Source: Thioalkalicoccus limnaeus (GTDB lineage: Bacteria > Pseudomonadota > Gammaproteobacteria > Chromatiales > Chromatiaceae). From it: a stretch of 64,000 bases of DNA. Position numbers and translations under genes: made by a program. The DNA is taken from contig NZ_JBDKXB010000005.1 of the NCBI RefSeq assembly GCF_041197575.1, positions 124,001 through 188,000 on the forward strand, read 5' to 3'. Shown here one piece after another: positions 29,252 to 38,006 of this stretch; the stretch's first letter is position 1; every line of letters starts with the position of its first letter. Under the pieces are notes generated by a model that worked only from the letters and a program-made list of their open reading frames with translations, was not told where the DNA came from and ran no database searches.

Positions 29252-30831
29252 GCCTCGTCCGGTCGTTGTTCGACCGCCTGGTTGCGACCCCGTGGGTGCT
29301 GGTGCTGGCCGTCGGCCTGGCCTTCTTCTGGCAGCTCGGTTCGGTGCCGCTCTACGATCTCGACGAGGGCGCCTTCACCGAGGCGACGCGCGAGATGCTG
29401 GCGAGCGGCAACTGGATCACGCCGCAGATGAACGGCGAGCCGCGCTATGACAAACCGATCCTGATCTATTGGTTGCAGGCGGCGTCGGCCACCGCACTCG
29501 GATTCAACGAGTTCGCGCTGCGGTTGCCATCGGCGCTGGCGGCCGCGCTCTGGGTCTTGGTCGTGTGGCGCTTCGTTCGCGAACGTCTGGATCCGACGGC
29601 GGCCACGGTCGCGGCCTTGGCGATGGTCCTGTCCTTGCAAGTGTCCTTGATCGCCAAGGCAGCGGTCGCCGATGCGCTGCTGAACCTGTTCATCGCGCTG
29701 ACCTTCTTCGAGATCTACCGCTACTGGTTGGCCCCGCGAACGGCCCCGCTGTGGCGGGCCTATCTGTGGATGGCCCTCGGCTTCCTGACCAAGGGACCGG
29801 TCGCGATCTTTTTTCCCGTTCTCGTCAGCCTGATGTTCTTCTGGTCGACGGGGCACCTCGAGCGCTGGTGGCGGGCGCTCTTCGCGCCGGTAGGCTGGCT
29901 GATCTTCGTGGCGGTAGCCGGCCCCTGGTATCTGGCCATCTTTCTCGACAATGGGCCGGGTTTCTTCGCGAGCTTCTTCCTCGATCACAATGTCGGGCGC
30001 TTCGGCGATGCGATGCATGGCCATGGCGGTTTCCCCGGCTACTACTTCGTGATCCTGCCGTTGATCCTGTTGCCCTTCACCGGTTGGTTCATCCGCATCC
30101 TGCCGACGCTGCGCCACGCCTGGTCCGACCCGCTCGAGCGGTTCCTGTGGCTCTGGTTCGGCACCGTGTTCGTCGTCTTCTCGTTCTCGGGCACCAAGCT
30201 GCCCCACTACCTGCTGTACGGTGCCGTGCCGCTGTTCATCCTGATGGCGCGTCACCGCGAGCTTCTGGTCAGCCGTTGGCTGGCCTACGCCCCGCCGATC
30301 TTCTTCCTCGTCCTGCTCCTGTGGTTGCCGGAGATCGTCGCGCTGGCCGCCGGACAGGCCGAGCGCGCGCACGAGATCGCATTGCTCGGGGAGGGTGCGC
30401 GAGTCCTGGATCTCGGCTATCGCTTGGCGGTCATCGCCGGATTGCTGGCGACGCTGGGGTTGGCGCTGGCGGCCCCTGTGAGGCCGTGGCAAGGGCTCGT
30501 GCTGGCTGGCCTGATCCAGACTCTCGTGGTCTACGGGGCCTTGGTGCCGCGCGTGTTCGAGGTCATGCAGGGGCCGGTCAAGGAGGCCGGGTTGCTGGCG
30601 CGCGAGCTCGACCGACCGACGGTCGTCTATCGCACCTCGATGCCGAGCTTCAGCGTCTACCGCGACGCGGTCACGCTGAAGCGTCCGCCCGAGGCCGGCG
30701 ACCTGGTCTTCCTACGCGTGGATCGGTTGCCCAGTCTGATCGAGGGCCATCCGGCACTGACCGTCACGACCCTCTATCAGCGCGGTGCCGTCGCGCTCGT
30801 CGAGTTGAAAGCGGGCGCGGCCGATGGCTGA
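29248..30831 (+). CDS. Family 39 glycosyltransferase (ArnT-like, PMT_2 domain)
   Basis: 527 residues with about 11-12 membrane segments. N-terminal periplasmic loop YDLDEGAFTEATREMLASG carries the acidic pair typical of GT39/ArnT enzymes, followed by WITPQMNGEPRYDKPILIYW. Later GFLTKGPVAIFFP and FSFSGTKLPHYLLYG match the family. It would transfer a sugar from a polyprenyl-phosphate carrier to a periplasmic acceptor, probably lipid A or another glycolipid; acceptor and sugar are not readable. Overlaps both neighbours (4 and 8 bases). Confidence 0.9.
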   Translation: MSLVRSLFDRLVATPWVLVLAVGLAFFWQLGSVPLYDLDEGAFTEATREMLASGNWITPQMNGEPRYDKPILIYWLQAASATALGFNEFALRLPSALAAALWVLVVWRFVRERLDPTAATVAALAMVLSLQVSLIAKAAVADALLNLFIALTFFEIYRYWLAPRTAPLWRAYLWMALGFLTKGPVAIFFPVLVSLMFFWSTGHLERWWRALFAPVGWLIFVAVAGPWYLAIFLDNGPGFFASFFLDHNVGRFGDAMHGHGGFPGYYFVILPLILLPFTGWFIRILPTLRHAWSDPLERFLWLWFGTVFVVFSFSGTKLPHYLLYGAVPLFILMARHRELLVSRWLAYAPPIFFLVLLLWLPEIVALAAGQAERAHEIALLGEGARVLDLGYRLAVIAGLLATLGLALAAPVRPWQGLVLAGLIQTLVVYGALVPRVFEVMQGPVKEAGLLARELDRPTVVYRTSMPSFSVYRDAVTLKRPPEAGDLVFLRVDRLPSLIEGHPALTVTTLYQRGAVALVELKAGAADG

Positions 30832-31678
30832 TGGTCTCTTCGTCGCGCTGCATCGGGATTGGGCGATGGGCCTGGCTCGCGGGCAGGGGCGGGCGGCGGC
30901 CTACCCGACCGATGGTGCCGCGTGGCTGCTGGGTCTGGCCGCCGTCAGTCTGCTGGTCGGTGCAACGCTTTGGCTCTTCTGCGGCTATCAGGCGGGCTTC
31001 GCGCGCTTCAACGAGGCCGCGGGCCTTCTGCCGCCTTGGGCCTGGGCGATGCTGACGGTGCTCGGCGATGAGCGCGTCGCCTTCGCATTGGCCTTGTTCG
31101 CGGCGCGGCGCCACCCGCAGATCTTCTGGTCGCTGGTGTGCGCCGGGGTGGTGGCCGCCGCCTATACCCATGGGTTGAAACCCTCGTTCGCGGCCTTGCG
31201 TCCTCCGGCCGTCCTCGCCGCGGGCGACTTCAACCTGATTGGCCCAGGGCCGCGTCAGCGCAGCTTCCCATCCGGACATACCGTGACCGCCGCGGTCTTC
31301 TTCGGCGTGTTGGCCTACCACGCGCGCGGTTGGCCATGGCGGTTGGCACTGATCGGCGTGGCCGTCGCGGCGGGCATGAGCCGCGTAGCCGTCGGGGTCC
31401 ATTGGCCGATCGATGTCGCGGCCGGCCTGTTCGGTGGAGCACTGGCGGCGCTTGCCGGCATCTGGCTCGCGCGCCGCGTCACCGTCGGCGCCCGTGATGT
31501 CTCGGTCCATCTCGCGCTGGTCACGCTGGCATCGATCATGGCGGCAGCCTTGCTGCTCTGGGACGGCGGCTATGCCGATGCGGCTCTGATGCAGCGCCTG
31601 ATCGGCTGGTCGGCATTGGGATATGTGTTCCTGGTTTACCTGGCGCTGCCGATCGCATGGTCCCGTCGCCCGTCCTGA
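30824..31678 (+). CDS. PAP2-family membrane phosphatase
   Basis: 284 residues, about six membrane segments. The three-part acid phosphatase signature is complete: KPSFAALRP, then RSFPSGHTVTA, then SRVAVGVHWPIDV. Such enzymes remove phosphate from undecaprenyl diphosphate, phosphatidylglycerol phosphate or lipid A. In this operon (GT2, GT39, PAP2) the likely role is recycling of the polyprenyl carrier or dephosphorylating the acceptor lipid. Starts eight bases inside the GT39 gene. Confidence 0.9.
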   Translation: MADGLFVALHRDWAMGLARGQGRAAAYPTDGAAWLLGLAAVSLLVGATLWLFCGYQAGFARFNEAAGLLPPWAWAMLTVLGDERVAFALALFAARRHPQIFWSLVCAGVVAAAYTHGLKPSFAALRPPAVLAAGDFNLIGPGPRQRSFPSGHTVTAAVFFGVLAYHARGWPWRLALIGVAVAAGMSRVAVGVHWPIDVAAGLFGGALAALAGIWLARRVTVGARDVSVHLALVTLASIMAAALLLWDGGYADAALMQRLIGWSALGYVFLVYLALPIAWSRRPS

Positions 31679-31719
31679 GCCGGGAGCGACGGTTTCAGCC
31701 ATTGCTCGGGCGAAGTCGG

Positions 31720-32469
31720 CTAGCCCTGACGACTTTCGCCGATCTGTTCGCAGTATTGCATCAGGTCGTCCGGCACGCCGGCCGGACATTGACCGCATTC
31801 GCGGTTGCCGGGCACCGCGTAGTCGATGAACTTGGGATAGGCCAGCTTCAGGTTGTCCATGATCTCGACGAACTCCGCGAGCGGCCGATCACCGCCGAGC
31901 CGCGGGTTGCGCTGTTTCTCCTGGGCGATGCTGGTGATGAACCGCCCCTCGTAGTCGTGAGCCGGGTAGACGAGCGTCTCGTCAGGCAGCGTGAAGAGTT
32001 TGTCGTGCACGCTGCGGTACAGGGTCGGCGCATCGCCGTTCTGGAAGTCGGTGCGGCCACAGGCCTCGATCAGCAGCGCGTCGCCGGTGAAGACGCGGTC
32101 GCCGAACCGGTAGGCATGATGGCCGTCGGTGTGCCCGGGCGTGAACAGCGGATCGATCCGCAGGCTCCCGACCATCAGCGGCGTGCCCTCCTCGAGGGTC
32201 AGATCCGCGCAGGGCAGGGCATCGATCGCCGGGTGGGCGATGCGGCTCTGTGCCTCGTCGCGGAGCTTGCGCGCGGCCGTGATGTGATCGGCGTGGATGT
32301 GGGTGTCGAGCGTGTAGACGAGCTTCAGGCTCAACCGCGACAGCTCGGCGAGGTCGCGCTGCCAGGTCGGCAACACCGGGTCGATCAGGATCGCCTGGCC
32401 GGTGTCGGGACAGCCAAGCAGGTAAGTGTAGGTGCTGGATACGGGTTCGAATAGTTGCCTGAAGATCAT
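31720..32469 (-). CDS. Persulfide dioxygenase / ETHE1-like metallo-beta-lactamase fold hydrolase
   Basis: 249 residues. MBL metal site TLDTHIHADHITAARKL with HxHxDH, then FTPGHTDGHHAYRF, TGDALLIEACGRTDFQNGD and YPAHDYEGR. The ACGRTDFQ block and YEGR are characteristic of the ETHE1/persulfide dioxygenase clade, which oxidises glutathione persulfide to sulfite with a mononuclear iron. GGAGG five bases before the ATG at 32469 supports this start over the ATG at 32481. Fits the sulfur-oriented gene content. Confidence 0.88.
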   Translation of the reverse strand: MIFRQLFEPVSSTYTYLLGCPDTGQAILIDPVLPTWQRDLAELSRLSLKLVYTLDTHIHADHITAARKLRDEAQSRIAHPAIDALPCADLTLEEGTPLMVGSLRIDPLFTPGHTDGHHAYRFGDRVFTGDALLIEACGRTDFQNGDAPTLYRSVHDKLFTLPDETLVYPAHDYEGRFITSIAQEKQRNPRLGGDRPLAEFVEIMDNLKLAYPKFIDYAVPGNRECGQCPAGVPDDLMQYCEQIGESRQG

Positions 32470-32528
32470 GCTGTCCTCCATCGAGGGTTCGGTCTGGATC
32501 CCGGGCTCTGCGCCTGAGCCGCGATCAG

Positions 32529-32708
32529 TCAGCGTTTCGGACCGAGCAGTAACCAAAGGATGAAGCCAACGACCGGCAACAGCAGAAGCAGAACGATCCA
32601 CAGCACCTTGCTGCCGGTGCCGGCGCTGCTTTGCACGGTCTTGATGACCGCGTAGACGATCAGGATCAACAGAACGAGACCGAGAAAACCGCCTACCTCG
32701 ATACCCAT
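32529..32708 (-). CDS. 59-residue PLDc_N-type membrane protein
   Basis: A short reading frame encodes a 59-residue protein with two membrane helices (about residues 8-23 and 35-54) separated by a polar loop (KTVQSSAGTGSK) and ending LWLLLGPKR. This is the phospholipase D N-terminal anchor domain (PLDc_N) occurring alone; the terminal W-LLLGP-R pattern is its hallmark. GGGAGAGG lies six bases before the ATG. It precedes the persulfide dioxygenase gene by 59 bases on the same strand. Function of the stand-alone form is unknown; it has no phospholipase domain. Confidence 0.8.
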   Translation of the reverse strand: MGIEVGGFLGLVLLILIVYAVIKTVQSSAGTGSKVLWIVLLLLLPVVGFILWLLLGPKR

Positions 32709-32734
32709 GGAACCTCTCCCTTGTCATCGTAAGA

Positions 32735-32841
32735 GGGCACCTCGAAGGAGAATCGAAGGGTGCCCGGAATAACAGCGGACATCGGATCGATCGCCGCCCT
32801 GAGTCTCGCAAGGTGCGCCGGACGTGATCTTTCAAGGTCCC
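32735..32841. repeat. Probable degenerate copy of the stem-loop element seen at 52105
   Basis: Begins GGGCACCTCGAA and ends TTTCAAGGTCCC, which are inverted relative to each other (GGG(C)ACCT[C/T]GAA) and match the two ends of the 52105-52254 element. An inner complement, GGGCACC with GGGTGCCC about 20 bases on, makes the first hairpin. Interior sequence is diverged. About 107 bp, in the 283-bp gap between the PLDc_N gene and the lipid kinase gene. Confidence 0.45.
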
Positions 32842-32991
32842 TCGGTTGACCACCTCGAAGGATGGCCGGTCCTGTGAACCAGTTCGGGGTTGCCTCGATC
32901 CGTTCGTATCGGCGACGATGGCCCCGACCCACCGGGTGAAGATCCGTCCACCCGAGCCTGGTCCTGTCGAATGCACCGAGCCCAAGTCACG

Positions 32992-33915
32992 ATGTCCCGA
33001 GCGATCATCCTTGTCAACCCCCGTTCCGGATCAGCGACCGGCCAGGTTGCGGCCACGATAGGCCGTCTCGTCGAACTGCTCGCGGCGCGCGGGGTCGCGG
33101 CGACGACGATCCCGATCGATGCCACGCGCCGTCGCCCCGGAAGCTGGCGAGCCAAGCTCGAGCAGGATCTGGCCAACGGGGCTGGAGGCGTCTATGTCCT
33201 CGGCGGCGATGGGACCGTGCTCGCCGCCGCGACGGCCCTGATCGGCCGCGAGGTCCCGTTGGGCATCGTGCCGCTCGGTACCGCGAATCTGCTGGCCCGG
33301 GATATCGGGATGCCCTTGGCGCCCGACGACGCGGTCCGAGCCTTGGAAGGGGCCCGGATCCAGCGGATCGATGTCGGTCGTGTCAATGGCGAACCCTTCC
33401 TGTGCGCATCGATGCTCGGCCTGGGTACGACCCTGTCGCGCACGCGTGAGGCCGCGCGCGGCCTCGGTTGGCTCAGACTCTCGGCGCGCCTGTTGCGGAA
33501 GACGCTGTGGCTGCTGGTAAGGGATCCCTACCGTTGGGTCGAGCTCGATCTCGACGGGCGCTCATCGCAGCTTTGTACACTGGGCGTCACGGTCACGAAC
33601 AACCCCTTGACGCGGTCGCCGGGTCTTCACCTGCGGCGCGCGCGGCTCGATTCCGGGCGGTTCGGTGTCTACGGTATCCATCGCGGGCCCTTCTGGGCCC
33701 AGCTCCGGCTGGCCTTGCGCGCCGTCCAGGGCGATTGGCCGGATGATCCGCAGGTGTTCGGTCGCGAAGCGCAGCGGGTCGAGATCCGGGGCCGCCGATC
33801 CGGGCGAATCACGGTGATGAACGACGGCGAACGTCGCCGTGTGAGTTTGCCGCTGGTCTACGACATCCTGCCATCGGCCCTGCCGGTGTTCGTTCCGGTC
33901 GGCGGCGACACCTGA
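32992..33915 (+). CDS. Diacylglycerol/lipid kinase family protein
   Basis: 307 residues. DAGK catalytic domain: IILVNPRSGSATGQ at the N-terminus, nucleotide loop VLGGDGTVLAAA (about residues 67-78), and GIVPLGTANLLARDIGMP. The C-terminal domain ends IRGRRSGRITVMNDGE. Related to YegS/LCB5-type kinases that phosphorylate phosphatidylglycerol, diacylglycerol or sphingoid bases; substrate not determinable. The ATG at 32992 starts the conserved part. Divergent from the PLDc_N gene. Confidence 0.88.
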   Translation: MSRAIILVNPRSGSATGQVAATIGRLVELLAARGVAATTIPIDATRRRPGSWRAKLEQDLANGAGGVYVLGGDGTVLAAATALIGREVPLGIVPLGTANLLARDIGMPLAPDDAVRALEGARIQRIDVGRVNGEPFLCASMLGLGTTLSRTREAARGLGWLRLSARLLRKTLWLLVRDPYRWVELDLDGRSSQLCTLGVTVTNNPLTRSPGLHLRRARLDSGRFGVYGIHRGPFWAQLRLALRAVQGDWPDDPQVFGREAQRVEIRGRRSGRITVMNDGERRRVSLPLVYDILPSALPVFVPVGGDT

Positions 33916-33952
33916 CGGTCCAGACCTGGCCCTGGAAACCTAACCCCTTCGT

Positions 33953-33981
33953 CCCGGCGACATGCCGTCGTTATCGCCGGG
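33953..33981. terminator. Hairpin between convergent lipid kinase and pepN genes
   Basis: CCCGGCGA and TCGCCGGG form a perfect eight-pair stem with a 13-base loop, placed in the 109-bp gap between two convergent genes. No T-run, so termination is only presumed. Confidence 0.4.
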
Positions 33982-34024
33982 TCGACGACCTGGCGGGAGG
34001 GCAGGTCTAGCCGATCGCCTTCCA

Positions 34025-36679
34025 TCATGCGTCGGGCTCGCTGCTGCCCAAAGTCTTGGCGACCACCTCGTAGACATCCTTCGACAGGTCCGGCGTGTGG
34101 AACAGGCGCTCGAGCTGCCCGCGCATCAGCCCGCGCCGGGTTTCGTCGAAGCGTCGCCACTGGGCGAGGGCCTGGACTAAGCGGGCGGCGATCTGCGGGT
34201 TCTTCGGATCCAGTTCGAGCACACGGTCGACGAGGAAGACGTAGCCGGCCCCGCTCGCGGCGTGGAAGCGCAACTGGTTCATCAGGCAGAAGGTCCCGAC
34301 CAGGCTGCGCAGCCGATTCGGGTTGGTCATCGTGAAGGCTTCGTGATCGAGCAGCGACTCGACTCGCAGCAACGTGTCGTCGCGTTGGCTCAGCGCCTGG
34401 ATGCCGAACCATTTGTCGACGACCAGCGCGTCGTCGGACCAGCGCCGATAGAAGGCATCGAGGGCCTGGTCGGCGGTCTCGCCCCCGGCCTCGACGAGCC
34501 AGCGCAAAGCCGCCATCACATCGGTCATGTTCTGGTGCGCGGCGAATTGCGCCTGGCACAGGGCCAGGGTCTCGTCGTCGCTGGTGTGCATCAGGTAGGC
34601 GAGGGCCAGGTTCTTCAAGGCGCGCCGTCCGATCGCCAGCGGCGTCAACCGATAGGGTCCCGGATCCTGATTGGCCCGGTAGGTCGCGAGCAGTTCCGCG
34701 CGCAGCGTCGTCGCGATCTGCCCGATCAGCGTCTCGCGTGCCCGGTGGATCCCCTCGACGTCGACCGTCTCCATCTGATCGCCCAGATAGGCCTCGCTCG
34801 GCAGGGTCAGGATCTCGGCCCGCAGCCCCGGGTCCGCGTCCTCGTCGGTCAAGGTGCGGCGGAAGGCGTCGATGAAACCGCTGGGCAGCGGTGTGTTCGG
34901 TTCGCTTACGCCTTGCAGCAAGAGCCGCTGGGCCAGCGACTGCGCGGCGTCCCAACGATTGAAGCCGTCGCTGTCGTGGGTCATCAGAAAGACCAGATCC
35001 TGATCGCTGTAGTCGTAGCGGACCTTGACCGGCGCCGAGAAACCACGGAGCAGGGACGGGATCGGGCGGGCGGCCAAGCCGACGAAGCGAAACGATGTCT
35101 CGTCGGTGTGCAACTCGAGCACGCGGGTCCCGGCCGGCGTGGGCGCTGGTTCGTCGGCGAGGTGCAGAGGCAGATCGCGGCCCTTGGCATCGAGCAGGCC
35201 GACGGCGACCGGGATCGGCAGCGGTCCCGAACTGGGCCGATCGGACGTCGCCGGGATCCGTTGCCGGATCGTCAGCCTGTAGGTACCGGTCTCGTCCTCC
35301 CACTGATCGCGGACCTCGAGTTCCGGGGTCCCCGGTTGGGCGTACCAGCGCAGGAAAGGCCCCAGGTCACGGCCGCTGGCCTCGGCGAGGCACGCGATGA
35401 AGTCCTCGATCGTCACGGCCTGGCCGTCATGACGGGCGAAATAGAGGTCGGTGCCGCGCCGGAACGCGTCGGGGCCGAGCAGGGTGGCCAGCATCCGCAC
35501 CAGCTCGGCACCCTTCTCGTAGACAGTGGCCGTGTAGAAGTTGTTGATCTCGATATAGGCGTCAGGCCGCACCGGGTGCGCCAGCGGACCGGAGTCCTCC
35601 GGGAACTGGCGGTTGCGCAGGTTGCGGACATCGGCAATCCGTGTCACGTCACGGGACCCCATGTCGGCCGAGAACTCCTGGTCGCGGAAGACCGTGAAGC
35701 CTTCCTTCAAGCTCAACTGGAACCAGTCGCGGCAGGTGATCCGGTTCCCGGTCCAGTTATGGAAATACTCGTGTGCGATGACCCCCTGAATGCCGAGGTA
35801 ATCCTGATCGGTCGCGGTATCCGGGCGCGCCAGCACGTATTTCGCATTGAAGATGTTGAGGCCCTTGTTCTCCATCGCGCCCATGTTGAAGTGGCTGACG
35901 GCGACGATCAGATAGACGTCGAGGTCGTACTCGCGCCCGTAGCGCTCCTCGTCCCAGCGCATCGCCTTCTTCAGTGAGCGCATCGCGTGTTCGCACTGGT
36001 CGTGGTGCTCGGGCTCGACGAAGAGTCGCAGCGAGACCTCGCGACCCGACGCGGTCGTGAAGCGATCTTCGACCTGGTGCAGGTCCCCGGCGACCAGCGC
36101 GAACAGATAACAGGGCTTCGGGAAGGGGTCGTCCCAGCGCGCCAGGTGGCGCCCATCGCCGAGATCCTGGCTGGGCCCGGGATTGCCGTTGGCGAGCAGG
36201 ATGGGGAATCGATCGCGGTCGGCGATCAGCGTCGTGCTGAAGCGCGCCATCACGTCCGGCCGATCGAGGAAGTAGGTGATGCGCCGAAAGCCCTCGGCCT
36301 CGCACTGGGTGCAAAGCATCGAACCCGACTGGTACAGCCCTTCGAGCGCCGTGTTGCGGGCCGGATGGATCCGCACCCGGGTCACGAGTCGAAAGCGATC
36401 CGGCACGCGCCGCAGGATCAGCGCCTCCGGCTCGACGCGGTACTCAGACCTCGCCAGAGGCCGGTCATCGATCGCCAGGTACTCGAGTTCGAGCTGCTCG
36501 CCATCGAGACGCAGGTTGCCGTCGCCGCGCGTCGCGGCCGGGTTGCGGCGGATCGCCAGCGTCGCCTCGACCTGCGTCGTGTCGGGATCCAGTTCGAAAC
36601 GCAGATCGACCTGATCGATCAAGAATTCCGGCGGGCGATAGTCCTTCAGGTGGATCGTGGGTGGCGTGTTGCGATACAT
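34025..36679 (-). CDS. pepN: Aminopeptidase N (M1 zinc peptidase)
   Basis: 884 residues, the full proteobacterial length. Cleaves N-terminal residues from peptides in the cytoplasm. Contains the substrate-binding GAMENKGLNIF, the zinc site HEYFHNWTGNRITCRDWF with HExxH written as HEYFH, and the distal glutamate in SLKEGFTVFRDQEFS. Four-domain layout with the C-terminal helical superhelix ends in SEPDA. The ATG at 36679 precedes the conserved PPTIHLKDYRPPEFLID start. Divergent from grxC, 170 bases apart. Confidence 0.96.
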   Translation of the reverse strand: MYRNTPPTIHLKDYRPPEFLIDQVDLRFELDPDTTQVEATLAIRRNPAATRGDGNLRLDGEQLELEYLAIDDRPLARSEYRVEPEALILRRVPDRFRLVTRVRIHPARNTALEGLYQSGSMLCTQCEAEGFRRITYFLDRPDVMARFSTTLIADRDRFPILLANGNPGPSQDLGDGRHLARWDDPFPKPCYLFALVAGDLHQVEDRFTTASGREVSLRLFVEPEHHDQCEHAMRSLKKAMRWDEERYGREYDLDVYLIVAVSHFNMGAMENKGLNIFNAKYVLARPDTATDQDYLGIQGVIAHEYFHNWTGNRITCRDWFQLSLKEGFTVFRDQEFSADMGSRDVTRIADVRNLRNRQFPEDSGPLAHPVRPDAYIEINNFYTATVYEKGAELVRMLATLLGPDAFRRGTDLYFARHDGQAVTIEDFIACLAEASGRDLGPFLRWYAQPGTPELEVRDQWEDETGTYRLTIRQRIPATSDRPSSGPLPIPVAVGLLDAKGRDLPLHLADEPAPTPAGTRVLELHTDETSFRFVGLAARPIPSLLRGFSAPVKVRYDYSDQDLVFLMTHDSDGFNRWDAAQSLAQRLLLQGVSEPNTPLPSGFIDAFRRTLTDEDADPGLRAEILTLPSEAYLGDQMETVDVEGIHRARETLIGQIATTLRAELLATYRANQDPGPYRLTPLAIGRRALKNLALAYLMHTSDDETLALCQAQFAAHQNMTDVMAALRWLVEAGGETADQALDAFYRRWSDDALVVDKWFGIQALSQRDDTLLRVESLLDHEAFTMTNPNRLRSLVGTFCLMNQLRFHAASGAGYVFLVDRVLELDPKNPQIAARLVQALAQWRRFDETRRGLMRGQLERLFHTPDLSKDVYEVVAKTLGSSEPDA

Positions 36680-36849
36680 GGTAACCTCGAACGACGGCGT
36701 CGGGTCGCGGGCCGGGATCCTGTCGGGGCCGCCGATAGATCGATGGGTCCGGCCCGCCACGCTGGTTTTCAAGTTAAACAATGGGGTCCGCGCCGCGGAG
36801 ATGTCGCGTGCGCGACCCCATCAGGAGACGATAACCCGAGAGTCACGAC

Positions 36850-37104
36850 ATGGCGAAGGTTCTCATCTATACGACGGCGACCTGTCCCTATTGTTATCGC
36901 GCCCGACGGCTGCTGACGCGCCGAGAGGTGGCGTTCGAAGAGGTCCGGATCGATCGCGACGCGGCGCAGCGGCAGACGATGCTCGAACGCAGCGGGCGCG
37001 ACACGGTGCCGCAGATCTTCATCGGCGAACGACACATCGGTGGCTATGACGACCTGGTCGAACTCGATGCCGACGGCGGACTCGATGAGCTGAGGGACCC
37101 ATGA
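36850..37104 (+). CDS. grxC: Glutaredoxin 3
   Basis: 84 residues. Thioredoxin-fold dithiol glutaredoxin with active site CPYC (residues 12-15), the cis-proline region DTVPQIFIGERHIGG and the final helix. Reduces protein disulfides with glutathione. In E. coli grxC neighbours secB; here it is followed by hslR with an ATGA overlap, so the two are co-expressed. Confidence 0.96.
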   Translation: MAKVLIYTTATCPYCYRARRLLTRREVAFEEVRIDRDAAQRQTMLERSGRDTVPQIFIGERHIGGYDDLVELDADGGLDELRDP

Positions 37105-37505
37105 CGCCGCCGGTGCCGAGCGACGAGACGATCCGGCTGGACAAATGGCTGTGGGCCGCGCGCTTCTTCAAGACTCGCCAGCTGGCGGTCGAGGCGATCA
37201 ATGGCGGCAAGGTGCACCTCGACGGACACCGCGCGAAGCCGGGCAAGACGGTGCGCCCGGGTAGCCGCGTGACGGTCCACAAGGGCTCCCTGTCCTGGGA
37301 CCTGACCGTCGTCGCGATCAGTCGCCAGCGGCGCGGCGCCGCCGATGCGGCCTTGCTCTATGACGAGGACGAGGCCAGTCGCTCACGTCGCCAGGAACTG
37401 GTGCGCGAGCGCCGCGAGCAGGGGTCGGCCGGCGCGCCCGTCGGCCGCCCGTCGAAACGCGACCGGCGGCAGATCGAACGTTTCAAACAGGCCCACGAGG
37501 CTTGA
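37101..37505 (+). CDS. hslR: Heat shock protein 15 (S4-domain RNA-binding protein)
   Basis: 134 residues. The S4 domain occupies residues 9-75: RLDKWLWAARFFKTR, then AVEAINGGKVHLDG and VRPGSRVTV. A basic C-terminal tail (RRDRRQIERFKQAHE) follows. Hsp15 recycles 50S subunits that carry stalled nascent chains. Overlaps grxC by four bases; a cysteine-rich unknown gene starts 11 bases downstream. Confidence 0.93.
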   Translation: MTPPVPSDETIRLDKWLWAARFFKTRQLAVEAINGGKVHLDGHRAKPGKTVRPGSRVTVHKGSLSWDLTVVAISRQRRGAADAALLYDEDEASRSRRQELVRERREQGSAGAPVGRPSKRDRRQIERFKQAHEA

Positions 37506-37516
37506 GGGGTCCGACG

Positions 37517-37969
37517 ATGGACGACCAAGGGCAGGCCCGCGCGTGCACGGCGATCGGCGAGCGCCTTTGCCCGTTCGAGCAGAGCCTGTTGACGAACCAG
37601 GCGGATTGCCCCCAAGCGCGGCGCGTCTGCATCGCCGAGCGCCCAGGCGTCCATTGCATCAGCGACCACGCACAGGCCCGGTGCCTGGCGTTTCTCGAGC
37701 TGACCGCCGGGCAGGCGCGCTTCGCGTTGAAGATGGCCCACCCCGAGGGTCGCCTGTCGCGTGCCAAGTCGTTGCGTGTCCAGATCGGCGGCCTGCGCGG
37801 GGTCCAGGCGAGCCTGACGCCCGAGGGCGCCGATGGACCGGTGACCGACGTCGACGGCCTGCTCGGCGCGGCCATCGCCCGGTTCGGCGACCTGGAGCGC
37901 CTGCCGTTTCAGGTCATCGTGCAGCAGATCGCCGCGTATCGGCGCCCATCGTCGCGAAAGAAACGGTAG
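37517..37969 (+). CDS. Unknown protein with six N-terminal cysteines
   Basis: 150 residues, not assigned to a family. The first 56 residues hold all six cysteines (10, 18, 31, 38, 47, 56) in a loosely spaced series: CxxxxxxxC, PFEQ, then C-PQARRVC and HC...C. The middle (LKMAHPEGRLSRAKSLRVQIGGL) and C-terminal part are helical with VIVQQIAAYRR near the end. The cysteines could bind an Fe-S cluster or zinc. Start at 37517, 11 bases after hslR, suggests one operon with grxC-hslR. No signal peptide or membrane segment. Confidence 0.6.
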   Translation: MDDQGQARACTAIGERLCPFEQSLLTNQADCPQARRVCIAERPGVHCISDHAQARCLAFLELTAGQARFALKMAHPEGRLSRAKSLRVQIGGLRGVQASLTPEGADGPVTDVDGLLGAAIARFGDLERLPFQVIVQQIAAYRRPSSRKKR

Positions 37970-38006
37970 CCATCGGAACCAGCCTTCTCCCGATGGCGGT
38001 GTTCGC

